Shown in pieces: positions 45,327-54,086 of a DNA stretch of 64,000 nucleotides. Source of the DNA: CBDFHV01 sp965247705 (GTDB lineage Bacteria > Pseudomonadota > Alphaproteobacteria > Rhodospirillales > CAMCUA01); contig CBDFHV010000084.1 in the NCBI GenBank assembly GCA_965247705.1, positions 124,001 to 188,000 of the forward strand, in the 5' to 3' direction. The position numbers and the translations under genes were made by a program. The notes under the pieces were generated by a model. It had not been told where the DNA came from. It ran no database searches and saw only the letters and a list, made by a program, of their open reading frames with translations. Positions within the stretch are counted from its first letter, which is position 1. Each line of letters opens with the position of its first letter.

Positions 45327-45641
45327 ATGGACGTGGTGGAACGCCTGAAGGTGCTGCGCAGCAAGAACGCCGGACCCTTCGTCATCACCCTTGATGTCGT
45401 GTTCACCGAGCAGTCGGATTTCGACATCGTACGCCAGGCCCTGTCGGCGGACGGGATCGCCTCCGCCTATCGAATCGATCGGGCGGACGTGCTGTCCTAC
45501 GACTTCCTCGACGAACTGAAGGCGGCGAAGATCTCCTTCCGACGCCGCCGTCCCTGCGGCCACCCGGGCGATCCCGACTGCTACGGCATGAACCAGGAGG
45601 AACCACTCGCCGGGCTCTTGCGTGAGCTGGTAAGTCATTGA
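45327..45641 (+). CDS. DUF4387 protein (AtuA-associated small protein)
   Basis: The protein has 104 residues. The order LRSKNAGPFVITLDVVFTE, SDFDIVR and PGDPDCYGMNQEEPL is characteristic of DUF4387 proteins, which are often encoded beside AtuA/DUF1446 genes. It has no signal peptide or membrane segment. GGAAGGA precedes ATG 45327, and the AtuA-like gene follows 10 bases later. It probably forms a complex with that protein; biochemical function is not established to my knowledge. Confidence 0.85.
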   Translation: MDVVERLKVLRSKNAGPFVITLDVVFTEQSDFDIVRQALSADGIASAYRIDRADVLSYDFLDELKAAKISFRRRRPCGHPGDPDCYGMNQEEPLAGLLRELVSH

Positions 45642-45651
45642 GGACACTGTC

Positions 45652-47040
45652 ATGGAATCCGTAACCGTTATCACGCCGGTCGGCTGCATCGGCAACCGGG
45701 GCGTCGACACGGACGCCCTCCTCGACGCCGTCGAAAAGAACCAACCCCATGCCTTGGCGATGGATGCGGGATCGATGGATTGTGGCCCCTGGTATCTGGG
45801 GGCGGGCAAGGCCCACAGTCCCACCCTCGACATCATGTGGGATCTGGAGGCGGTGCTCGGGACCGCCGTGCCGCGGAAGATCCCGGTATTGATCGGTTCG
45901 GCCGGGGGCTCCGGCGCCAAGGCCCACGTGGATTGGACCGTGGATCAGGTGCGACGGATCGCGGTGGAGAAGGACCTGCACTTCCGCATGGCGGTGATCT
46001 ATTCGGACATTGACAAGGAGGTGCTCAGCGCCGGCGCCGACAACGGCACCATCCCCGGCACCCACAGCCTGGATGACGACAGCCCCCTGACCACGGCGGC
46101 GGTCGACGAAAGCAACGTCATCGTCGGCCTGATGGGGGTGGAACCGATGATCGACGCCCTGGACGACGGCGCCGACGTGGTGCTGTGCGGCCGGGCCTGC
46201 GATTCGGCGGTCATCGCCGCCTACCCGGTGTGGAAGGGCTTCGACCGGGGTCTCTCCTATCACATGGGCGACATCATGGAATGCGGCGAATCCGCCGCCG
46301 AGGAACTCCGCCCCACCCTGCGGGCGATGGCCCACAACCGCATTCCCATCATCGGGCGCATGGAACGGGACTGCTTCTACCTATGGCCGGCGCTCGATGC
46401 TCTGGCCTGCACGCCCAACTCCTGCCTGATGCATGCCTTCTACGAGCGAATGGACATCTACGCCTCGAAGCTGCCCGGCGGCGTCCTCGACAAGGTCGAA
46501 GCCCGCTACGAACAGCACGATCCCAACACCACCTGCATCTCGGGCGCCCGTTTTCGCGAGGAGCCCTACTCGATCCTGCTCGAGGGCACCCGTCCGGTGG
46601 GCCACCGGTATGTCTTCATCTTCGGCGTGCGTACGCCGCGCATGATCGCCCAGCTCGACGATATCCTGGCCGAGGCCACGGCCGTCTCCCACCAGCGCTT
46701 CGACCCCCATGGCCGGTACGACATCCACTGGCACCGGTTCGGCAAGGATGCGGTGCTGCAGGGCGCCGAGCCGGGGGCCAACACCCTGCCCAACGAGGTG
46801 GGCGTGGTCGCCGATATCGTCGCCGACAGCGCCGAGCTGGCCCACGACGTGGCTTGCGACATGCAGACCCGTGTCGCCTTCTGGCGCTATCCCGGTCGCT
46901 ACACCACCGCCGGAAACGTCGGCATGACCCTGTCGCCGGGTTCCATCGACGGCGGTGCGGTGTACGAGTTCAGCCTCTACCACACCCTTGGCGTGGACGA
47001 CTACCGGCCCCTGTTCCGCCGCGAAATGATCGACATCTAG
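45652..47040 (+). CDS. AtuA / DUF1446 family protein (acyclic terpene utilisation-type)
   Basis: The protein has 462 residues. DUF1446 hallmarks: ITPVGCIGNRGVDTDAL at the N-terminus, AMDAGSMDCGPWYLG, LIGSAGGSGAKAHVDW and VVLCGRACDSAV. The family is named after AtuA of terpene degradation, but its reaction is unknown. GAGGA precedes the ATG. Coupling with DUF4387 upstream and HyuA seven bases downstream suggests that the proteins act together. No other terpene gene (geranyl-CoA carboxylase, isohexenylglutaconyl-CoA hydratase) is present, so a terpene substrate is not supported here. Confidence 0.87.
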   Translation: MESVTVITPVGCIGNRGVDTDALLDAVEKNQPHALAMDAGSMDCGPWYLGAGKAHSPTLDIMWDLEAVLGTAVPRKIPVLIGSAGGSGAKAHVDWTVDQVRRIAVEKDLHFRMAVIYSDIDKEVLSAGADNGTIPGTHSLDDDSPLTTAAVDESNVIVGLMGVEPMIDALDDGADVVLCGRACDSAVIAAYPVWKGFDRGLSYHMGDIMECGESAAEELRPTLRAMAHNRIPIIGRMERDCFYLWPALDALACTPNSCLMHAFYERMDIYASKLPGGVLDKVEARYEQHDPNTTCISGARFREEPYSILLEGTRPVGHRYVFIFGVRTPRMIAQLDDILAEATAVSHQRFDPHGRYDIHWHRFGKDAVLQGAEPGANTLPNEVGVVADIVADSAELAHDVACDMQTRVAFWRYPGRYTTAGNVGMTLSPGSIDGGAVYEFSLYHTLGVDDYRPLFRREMIDI

Positions 47041-47047
47041 TGGTCCA

Positions 47048-49114
47048 ATGATCATCGGGGTCGACATCGGCGGCACTTTCACAGATGTGGTGTGCGTCGA
47101 CCCGAAAAGCGGCGAGATTTTCTTTACCAAGGTCCCCACCAACTACGCCGACATCGTCGCCGGCGTTCTGGAGGGGGTCTCCAAGATGCTGGCGGAGGTG
47201 GGGGCCGAGGCCGCCGACATTTCCCGCATCGCCCACGGCACCACCATCGCCACCAACGTTGTCGTTCAACGGGCCGGCGCCCGCATGGCCCTGATGACCA
47301 CCCGCGGCTTCGAGGACGTGCTCGAGATCGGGCGGTTGAAGCGGCGGGACATGTACGACTTGAACATCGACGTGCAGACCCCGGTCTTCCTGTGCCCCCG
47401 CCGCTATCGCATCGGCATCCCCGAACGCCTGGACCCGACCGGCAAGGTCCTCGAACCCCTCGACGAGGCATCCGTCGCCGAGGCCATCGACCGGCTGGTC
47501 TCCGAGCATGCCATCGAAGCGGTGACCGTGGCCTACCTTTACGCCTTTCGCAACGACAGCCACGAGCAGCAGACCCGCGACATCATCCGCCAGCGCCAGC
47601 CCGGGATCTTCGTCTCCCTGTCGTCGGAGGTAAACCCCATCTACCGGGAGTACGAGCGTACGGCGGTGACGGCCTTCGACGCCTACATGCGCCCGGTGGT
47701 GGAGCGCTTCATGGGCACCCTCGAGAAACGGCTGCGGGACTTCGGGCTGACGGCGGAAATCCACGTCATGCAGTCCCGCGGCGGCGTTACCTCGACCCGG
47801 CTGGCCGGCCAGCGGCCGGTGCACCTGTTCCTGTCGGGCCCGGCCGGCGGCGTGGTCGGCGCCGCCCGACTGGCCCACGCGGTGGGCGAGCCGGACGTGG
47901 TCACCGTCGATATCGGCGGCACCAGCTGCGACGTGGCGCTGATCGCCGATGGCCGTCCAGCGGTGAATGCCACCGGCAACATCGCCGGCTATCCGCTGCC
48001 CATCAGCATGGTCGGCGTCAACACCATCGGCGCCGGCGGCGGCAGCGTGCTGTGGCTGGACGGCGGCGGCAGCCTGCGGGTCGGCCCCCGCAGCGCCGGT
48101 TCCATGCCGGGTCCGGTCTGCTATGACCGGGGCGGCGAGGAGCCGACCGTCACCGACGCCAGCCTGGCCCTCGGCTACCTGAACCCCCGATGGTTCGCCG
48201 CCGGGGAAGTGCAGCTGAATCCCTCGGCCGCCGATGCTGCCTTGGCCAAGCTGGGCGCGCGACTCAACATGTCGGCCAGTGAGGTGGCGCTGGGGGCTCA
48301 GCGGATTATCAACGTGCAGATGGCAGAGCAGATCAGACTGATCACCATTCGCCGCGGCCACGATCCCCGGAAGTTCACCCTCATGGCCTTCGGCGGCGCC
48401 GGCCCCCTGCACGCCGGCGCGCTGATCTCCATGCTCGGCATGAAGGCGGCGCTTATTCCCCAGACCCCCGGCGTGCTGTCCGCGTTCGGCCTGCTTGTCG
48501 CCGACGTGGAAGTGGAACAGCAGTCGAGCTTCCTCAAACGGGTTTCCGAGGCGGACCCCGCGGCCCTCGGCACGGCCCTGATGGAGCTTGAGGATAAGTG
48601 CCTCGCCGTCATGCGCGCCGACGGCTTCGCGACCGACGGCGCCCGGACCCGGTTCAGCGCCGACATGCGCTACATCGGACAGTCCTACGAGATCGTCGTT
48701 TCCATCGCCGACGGCGCCGTCACCGCGGCGACCTTGGAGACCGTGGTCCGCGACTTCGAGGCCGAATACGTCCGCCTCTACGGTTTCTCCAACCGCAACG
48801 ATGTGGAGATCGTCAACCTGCGGGCGGTCGCCTACATTCCCGTCGAGTCCCTCGACGACTACCACCTCCATCAGACGGGCGACGGCAAGGACGCCCGCGA
48901 CGGCGAGACCGAGGCCCGTTTCCTGGGCGCGGAATTGCCGCTGCCCACGGCCATCTATCGCCGTGACCGGCTGCGACCCGGCGACGTGGTCGAGGGGCCC
49001 GCCATCGTCCAGCAGCCCGACACCACCGTCCTGGTCTATCCCCGCCAAACCGCGCGGGTGGACCCGCACTACAGCCTGTTCATCGAGGGCGTCAGCGAGG
49101 CCTACAGCCAATGA
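47048..49114 (+). CDS. HyuA-type subunit (hydantoinase/5-oxoprolinase A family), module D
   Basis: The protein has 688 residues. IIGVDIGGTFTDVVCVD, AHGTTIATNVVVQRAGA and a second nucleotide motif DIGGTSCDVAL mark HyuA. The second motif differs from the GGTTAKAS of modules A and B, placing this protein in another HyuA subgroup that also includes carboxylase-type relatives. It begins seven bases after the AtuA-like stop and its own stop overlaps HyuB in ATGA. It would phosphorylate or activate the substrate carbonyl with ATP. Confidence 0.9.
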   Translation: MIIGVDIGGTFTDVVCVDPKSGEIFFTKVPTNYADIVAGVLEGVSKMLAEVGAEAADISRIAHGTTIATNVVVQRAGARMALMTTRGFEDVLEIGRLKRRDMYDLNIDVQTPVFLCPRRYRIGIPERLDPTGKVLEPLDEASVAEAIDRLVSEHAIEAVTVAYLYAFRNDSHEQQTRDIIRQRQPGIFVSLSSEVNPIYREYERTAVTAFDAYMRPVVERFMGTLEKRLRDFGLTAEIHVMQSRGGVTSTRLAGQRPVHLFLSGPAGGVVGAARLAHAVGEPDVVTVDIGGTSCDVALIADGRPAVNATGNIAGYPLPISMVGVNTIGAGGGSVLWLDGGGSLRVGPRSAGSMPGPVCYDRGGEEPTVTDASLALGYLNPRWFAAGEVQLNPSAADAALAKLGARLNMSASEVALGAQRIINVQMAEQIRLITIRRGHDPRKFTLMAFGGAGPLHAGALISMLGMKAALIPQTPGVLSAFGLLVADVEVEQQSSFLKRVSEADPAALGTALMELEDKCLAVMRADGFATDGARTRFSADMRYIGQSYEIVVSIADGAVTAATLETVVRDFEAEYVRLYGFSNRNDVEIVNLRAVAYIPVESLDDYHLHQTGDGKDARDGETEARFLGAELPLPTAIYRRDRLRPGDVVEGPAIVQQPDTTVLVYPRQTARVDPHYSLFIEGVSEAYSQ

Positions 49115-50862
49115 GCCTGGATCCCGTCACCCTGGAGGTGCTCCGCCACCGCTTCGACGCTATCGCCGACAATATGGAGTCGACCCTGATCCGCTGCGCC
49201 TACTCCACCATCATCAAGGAAGGTGGCGACTGCTCGGTGGCGTTGTTCGACATCGAAGGCAACACCGTGGCCCAGGGCCTGGCCCTGCCGGTTCACCTGG
49301 GCAGCATGCCGCCGGCGGTGAAAAGCATGCTGCGCGCCCACCCCGCCAAGGACATGGCCGAAGGCGACGTGGTGATCATGAACGACCCCTACGATGGGGG
49401 ACAGCACAACCCGGACATCATCTGCATCGTGCCCGTGGTGGACGCGGGCGAGACGGTGGCGCTGGCCGTGTCGCTGGCCCATCAGCAGGACGTAGGCGGG
49501 CGCACCCCGGGCTCCAACCCGGTCGATGCCACCGACGTCTACGAAGAGGGCCTGTGCATCCCGCCGGTGAAATTCTTCGAACGGGGCACCATGAACCCGG
49601 TGGTGGAAGCCTTCCTGCGCCGCAACGTGCGCTACCCGGATCTGCTGTTTGGCGACCTCAACGCCCAGATCGCCTGCGGCACCACGGCGGCGGCGGAGCT
49701 GAAGGGGCTGATCGGCACCTACGGCCGCGACTTGATCGTCGAGGCCATGGCGGCCCTGATGGACCGGGCCGAGACCCTGACCCGGCGGGAGATCGAACGC
49801 ATCCCCGACGGCACCTACAGCTTCACCGACTGGCTGGACAACGACGGCATCGAGCTGGACAAGCGGATCGCCATCAAGTCCAACGTCACCATCGCGGGCT
49901 CCGACATCCACGTCGACTTCGCGGGCACCAGCCCCCAGGTGCGCGGACCCCTGAACTCGGTGCCGTCCTGCGCTCTGTCGGCGGTGCGCTACGTGATCAA
50001 GGTGCTGACCGATCCCACCATCCCCAACAACGAGGGCTGCTACCGCATGCTGCGGGTGAGCGTGCCCGAGCGCACCGTCCTCAACCCGGTGCGTCCTGCC
50101 GCCGTCAACTGCCGGGCGGTGACGTTGCGCCGCTGCGTCGATGCCACCATGGGTGCCATGGCCCAGGCCTTGCCCGGACGGGTGCCGGCGGCCAGCAACG
50201 GCCACCCCCTGCAGGGACATTTCGGCGGTTACGACGAGGCCACGGGGCGCCACTTCATCGTCTCCGAGATGGGCACCGGCGGCATGGGCGGCCGGCCCTC
50301 CAAGGACGGCATCGACTGCATCTTCACCGACACCTCCAATTCCGCGAACATCCCCGTGGAAGTGGCGGAATCGACCACCCCGATGCGCATCCGCTTTTAC
50401 CGGATACGCACCGGTTCCGGGGGCGCCGGCCGCTATCGGGGCGGCTGCGGCTTCGAGAAGGAATACGAGTGCCTGGCCGATAACGTGATCCTGTCCCACC
50501 GCGGCGAGCGCCACTACACGCAGCCCTGGGGGCAGGCCGGCGGCGGCCCGGGCGCGTCATCCTGGACCACCGTGATCAGGGCGGACGGGAGCGAGCACAA
50601 GGTGCCGTCAAAGCAGACCATCGTTCTCAACCATGGGGACCGGGTGGTGATGGCCACCACCGGGGGCGGCGGCTACGGAGATCCCCTGGAACGGCCGCCC
50701 GAAGCCGTCCTCGACGATCTGCTCGACCGCAAGATCAGCCGCGAGAACGCGCGAGACGATTACGGCGTCGTGTTCAAGGACGACAGCGTGGATACCGCGG
50801 CCACCACCCGTTTGCGCCAGAATATGAGAACGACGGCCCCGCCGGTGGAAAACGGCGCCTGA
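49111..50862 (+). CDS. HyuB-type subunit (hydantoinase/5-oxoprolinase B family), module D
   Basis: The protein has 583 residues. DPVTLEVLRHRFDAIADNME, MNDPYDGGQHNPD, GSGGAGRYRGG and TGGGGYGDPLERP are HyuB landmarks. NDPYDGGQHNPD departs from the NDPYG-GGMHLPD of the other two HyuBs but keeps the His. It is the last gene of the rightward arm and converges with the hydrolase gene at 50922. With HyuA it would complete ring opening or carboxylation of a module D intermediate. Confidence 0.9.
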   Translation: MSLDPVTLEVLRHRFDAIADNMESTLIRCAYSTIIKEGGDCSVALFDIEGNTVAQGLALPVHLGSMPPAVKSMLRAHPAKDMAEGDVVIMNDPYDGGQHNPDIICIVPVVDAGETVALAVSLAHQQDVGGRTPGSNPVDATDVYEEGLCIPPVKFFERGTMNPVVEAFLRRNVRYPDLLFGDLNAQIACGTTAAAELKGLIGTYGRDLIVEAMAALMDRAETLTRREIERIPDGTYSFTDWLDNDGIELDKRIAIKSNVTIAGSDIHVDFAGTSPQVRGPLNSVPSCALSAVRYVIKVLTDPTIPNNEGCYRMLRVSVPERTVLNPVRPAAVNCRAVTLRRCVDATMGAMAQALPGRVPAASNGHPLQGHFGGYDEATGRHFIVSEMGTGGMGGRPSKDGIDCIFTDTSNSANIPVEVAESTTPMRIRFYRIRTGSGGAGRYRGGCGFEKEYECLADNVILSHRGERHYTQPWGQAGGGPGASSWTTVIRADGSEHKVPSKQTIVLNHGDRVVMATTGGGGYGDPLERPPEAVLDDLLDRKISRENARDDYGVVFKDDSVDTAATTRLRQNMRTTAPPVENGA

Positions 50863-50921
50863 CCACGGCGTCAACCAGTGAAACGGCCGGCCCCGCCACC
50901 GCGCTCGCCTCGCCCGCCAGG

Positions 50922-51770
50922 CTACCGATAAATGATGTCCGCCGCTGGGAAGGCATCGAGCGCGCCGGACAAAAAACCCTCCACCACCCCGTTGAAGGTG
51001 TCGGGGCGTTCGAAGTAGGGGGCATGCCCGGTCCCGCGGATCACCGCCAGACGCGAGCCGGCCAGCCGGCGGTGGGCGGCCTCGGCCACCTCGAGCCCCA
51101 CCGACCGGTCCCGCTCTCCCCACACCAACAGGATGGGAATGCGCCGGGACAGGGACGCAAGGTCCGCGCCGACACAGTCGTCGTCCAGCTTGGTGGAGAA
51201 GTAGCCGGCCAGCCGCTCGAACGTCTCCCTGGCGCCGGGCGAGTTGTTGATCCGCACCTCCTCGTCGACCCAGGCATCGGTGACCAGGGACGGATCCGCG
51301 TGCGCCCGGGTCAATTTTTGGCGAATGCCATCCGCATCGGTCTTCAGGATGGCGTTGGCGATCATGTGACGAACATCGGCCCCGACCTCGACTATTCCCA
51401 GGCTGCCCGCCATCACCAGCGACCGCACCCGCTCGGGCTCCCGGCAGGCCAGGGCGCCGACGATGTGACCCCCCAGCGAGGAGCCGACCAGCACCGCCGG
51501 CCCCGTCCCGATCCCGTCCAGAAACGACTCCAGGAACGCCGCATAGCCGGGGACGGAATGGTCGAAGGCCCCGTCCTTGGTGGCGAATCCGTGGCCGGGA
51601 AGATCGATGGCATAGCCCCGATAGCCGGCGGATGCGAAGGCTTCGACGTTGTGCAGCCAGCGATGGGCGTAGGAACTGACGCCGTGGACGAAGACCATCG
51701 GCACGCTCCCGCCGCCGCCTTCGATCACCCGCGTGATCGTGCTGCCGACCAGGCAGGGATACGAGATCAT
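50922..51770 (-). CDS. Alpha/beta-fold hydrolase, module E
   Basis: The protein has 282 residues. The oxyanion region FVHGVSSYAHRW, nucleophile elbow GSSLGG, Asp in WGERDRSV and His in GTGHAPY give a complete catalytic triad. No signal peptide is visible, so it is cytoplasmic. Family members cleave esters, C-C bonds of ring-fission products and others. It is the last gene of an operon with a Rieske oxygenase and a flavin monooxygenase, so hydrolysis of an oxygenated intermediate is plausible. It follows the monooxygenase gene by 38 bases. Confidence 0.87.
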   Translation of the reverse strand: MISYPCLVGSTITRVIEGGGGSVPMVFVHGVSSYAHRWLHNVEAFASAGYRGYAIDLPGHGFATKDGAFDHSVPGYAAFLESFLDGIGTGPAVLVGSSLGGHIVGALACREPERVRSLVMAGSLGIVEVGADVRHMIANAILKTDADGIRQKLTRAHADPSLVTDAWVDEEVRINNSPGARETFERLAGYFSTKLDDDCVGADLASLSRRIPILLVWGERDRSVGLEVAEAAHRRLAGSRLAVIRGTGHAPYFERPDTFNGVVEGFLSGALDAFPAADIIYR

Positions 51771-51808
51771 GAGTTTCCTCCGATGGTCCGCTATTGCCGC
51801 GCCATCGG

Positions 51809-52792
51809 CTACAGGAGCGGCAGCACCTCGTCGATAAAGCGGCGGACCTGCGCGCGCTGGTCGTAGGACGGGAACCGAAGGCTCACGGTCGTCGCGCCAG
51901 CTTCGGCATACTCACGAATCCGTGCCGCGCAGCGCTCCGCGGGGCCGGCGGCGACCCACAACCGGATCTTCTTCATGGGCATCTCGGAACGATAGTACGC
52001 GCTGAGGAATTTCTGGCTCTCCTCATAGGCGACGGCTTCGTCATCGCCAACGTTGAGGTTGTAGTAGATGCAGGACTCCATGCCCTCCGGGTCCCGTCCC
52101 GCCGCTTGAGCCCGTGATCGAATGGTCTCCCAAGAGCTCGCGAACTGGGCTGGCGTCATGCCGACCGTCATCCAGCCGTCGGCCAACGTCGCAACCCGTT
52201 CGAACGCCTTGCGGATAATTCCCGGCTTGCCGCTGACCAGCGGGTTGTTGGCGATCCAGATGGGCGGGCAGGGTTGTTGCACCGGCCGCGGATGGATGGC
52301 GATCTCCTCGAAATTGAAGAAGGTGCCCGAGAAGCTGGCGGGTTCCTGGGTCCACAGGGTTCGCAGAACCCGAATTCCCTCTTCCAGCCGCGCCACCCGC
52401 TCCCGTGGATCAATGCCGAAGGCCTTATATTCCAGGTCGAAGTTGGCGCCGAACTCGCGTCCGCCAATGCATGCCGCAAGCACCGTGCGGCCCTCCGAAA
52501 GGTTGTCGAGCGCCGACCATTGGGCAGCGAGCAGGATCGGATGGCGCAAGGGAAAGCTCGCCATACAGGCCACGCCGAGCCGAACCCGCCGGGTTCGCGC
52601 CGCGACGGCCGACAACAGGGCAATGGACTCCAGCCGCGGTCTGGCGAACAGGTTGTCGCCGACGAACACGTCGTCGAAGCCCTCCGTCGCTTCGGCGAAC
52701 TCGGCCATCTCGATGAGTTCCAACGGCGACGTGGCGCCGAAGCTTACGCTCTGGTTCGGGAGCAAAAGGGCGAAGCGCGGTCGGCTGGCCAT
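51809..52792 (-). CDS. LLM-class flavin-dependent monooxygenase, module E
   Basis: The protein has 327 residues and the bacterial-luciferase-like TIM barrel: FALLLPNQSVSFGATSP, DDVFVGDNLFARPRLE, RLGVACMASFPLRHPILLA and PCPPIWIANNPL. Such enzymes use reduced FMN or F420 for oxygenation or hydride transfer. Start ATG 52792 lies 15 bases after the ABC ATPase stop. It shares the operon with a Rieske oxygenase, suggesting sequential oxidation of one imported compound. Confidence 0.87.
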   Translation of the reverse strand: MASRPRFALLLPNQSVSFGATSPLELIEMAEFAEATEGFDDVFVGDNLFARPRLESIALLSAVAARTRRVRLGVACMASFPLRHPILLAAQWSALDNLSEGRTVLAACIGGREFGANFDLEYKAFGIDPRERVARLEEGIRVLRTLWTQEPASFSGTFFNFEEIAIHPRPVQQPCPPIWIANNPLVSGKPGIIRKAFERVATLADGWMTVGMTPAQFASSWETIRSRAQAAGRDPEGMESCIYYNLNVGDDEAVAYEESQKFLSAYYRSEMPMKKIRLWVAAGPAERCAARIREYAEAGATTVSLRFPSYDQRAQVRRFIDEVLPLL

Positions 52793-52807
52793 GGCACTTC
52801 CTCTGTG

Positions 52808-53983
52808 CTAGCGGGCCACGGCGGTCGGCGGCGATACCGAATAGTGCCTTTGGGACAGCAGATCCGATGAATTTTCATCGTCGGCGAGCATCACAATCGT
52901 GTCGTTGGGGAGCCACCGCAGGATGAGTCGATCTCCACGTCCCAGGTGCATTCCCTCGTCCTCTCCGCTCGTCTTTTGGTGGCGGATCAGGAAGTCTGCC
53001 AACCCACCGTCCAGGGTCACCGTGTACTTGACCGTGGCCCCGGTATAGACCTCTTCGATGAGAATTCCAGACAGCTCGTTGTATGGATGGGAGTCCTCCG
53101 TCCCGCCGTCGATGTCGTCCGTTTTAAGGATCGGCGTGATCCGCTCGGGCCGCACTGCCACGACAACTCGCGTTCCCGCCGCAAAGTCGGCGCGGGACCG
53201 GATACGGCGCTCACCCGCGATGGCGATCGAGATGCCGCCCGGGCCCCGCTCGACGACCTCGCCCTCGATGAAATTGGCCTCGCCGATGAAGTCGGCGACG
53301 AAGCGGTTGGCGGGCCTTTCGTAGAGGTCGCTGGCGGTTCCGACCTGGACGATCCGGCCGTCGTGCATGAGCGCGATGCGGTCGGACATCGCCAGCGCCT
53401 CCTCCTGATCGTGGGTCACGTAGACCACGGTCACGTTCAACTCGCGCTGGATGCGTTTGAATTCCACCTGCATCTGGTCGCGCAGCTTGCGGTCCAGGGA
53501 TCCCAGGGGTTCGTCCATCAACAGGATCGGCGGATCGAACACCAGGGCGCGGGCCAGGGCCACCCGCTGCTGCTGACCGCCGCTCAACTGTCGCGGATAG
53601 CGGGTGTTGTAGTTCGCCATGCCCACCATGGTCAGCACCCGCGTCACCTTTTCGTCGATCTCCGCCTTGGCGACGTGACGCATCCGCAGGGGAAAGGCGA
53701 TGTTGCGCGCCACTGTCATGTGGGGAAACAAGGCGTAGTTCTGGAATACGACGCCAATGTTGCGCTTGAACTCCGGCAGATTGGTGACGTCGCGGCCGTC
53801 GAGATACACCAGCCCCCGGTCCGGCGCGATGAACCCGGCAATCAGCATCAGCGTCGTCGTCTTCCCCGAGCCGCTGGGCCCGAGGAGGGTGAGGAATTCC
53901 CCCTCGCCGACGGAGAACGACAGGTCGTCAACCGCCGTCACTTCCCCGTAGCGCTTGGTCACGTCCGCCAGTTGCAGCTTCAT
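52808..53983 (-). CDS. ABC importer ATPase, PotA type, module E
   Basis: The protein has 391 residues. Walker A GPSGSGKTT, LSGGQQQR, Walker B ILLMDEPLG and YVTHDQEEA are present, followed by a TOBE-type C-terminal domain. ATG 53983 is chosen because MKLQLADVTKRYG is the normal PotA start; longer frames upstream read through a short GTC-rich repeat. It powers the PotBCD-type importer encoded upstream, although the Rieske and MmgE/PrpD genes lie in between. It is a paralogue of the orphan ATPase at 7001. Confidence 0.9.
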   Translation of the reverse strand: MKLQLADVTKRYGEVTAVDDLSFSVGEGEFLTLLGPSGSGKTTTLMLIAGFIAPDRGLVYLDGRDVTNLPEFKRNIGVVFQNYALFPHMTVARNIAFPLRMRHVAKAEIDEKVTRVLTMVGMANYNTRYPRQLSGGQQQRVALARALVFDPPILLMDEPLGSLDRKLRDQMQVEFKRIQRELNVTVVYVTHDQEEALAMSDRIALMHDGRIVQVGTASDLYERPANRFVADFIGEANFIEGEVVERGPGGISIAIAGERRIRSRADFAAGTRVVVAVRPERITPILKTDDIDGGTEDSHPYNELSGILIEEVYTGATVKYTVTLDGGLADFLIRHQKTSGEDEGMHLGRGDRLILRWLPNDTIVMLADDENSSDLLSQRHYSVSPPTAVAR

Positions 53984-54086
53984 GGGACGCCGCCCGCCGC
54001 CGGTCCCGCAACCGTCGGTCCTGCCACCGTCGGTCCCGATAGTCCACGGTGCGCCATCGGCGCGCAATCCATACCGATCGCTCGGG

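Noticed and set aside
46970..49111. Long open frame (over 700 codons) on the minus strand
   Set aside because: It is antisense to AtuA and HyuA of module D. High GC produces long antisense frames; the product is His/Gly/Asp-rich with no recognisable domain.
48588..50483. Long alternative frame overlapping HyuA and HyuB of module D
   Set aside because: It is an out-of-frame shadow; the true frames carry all HyuA and HyuB motifs and overlap in ATGA.
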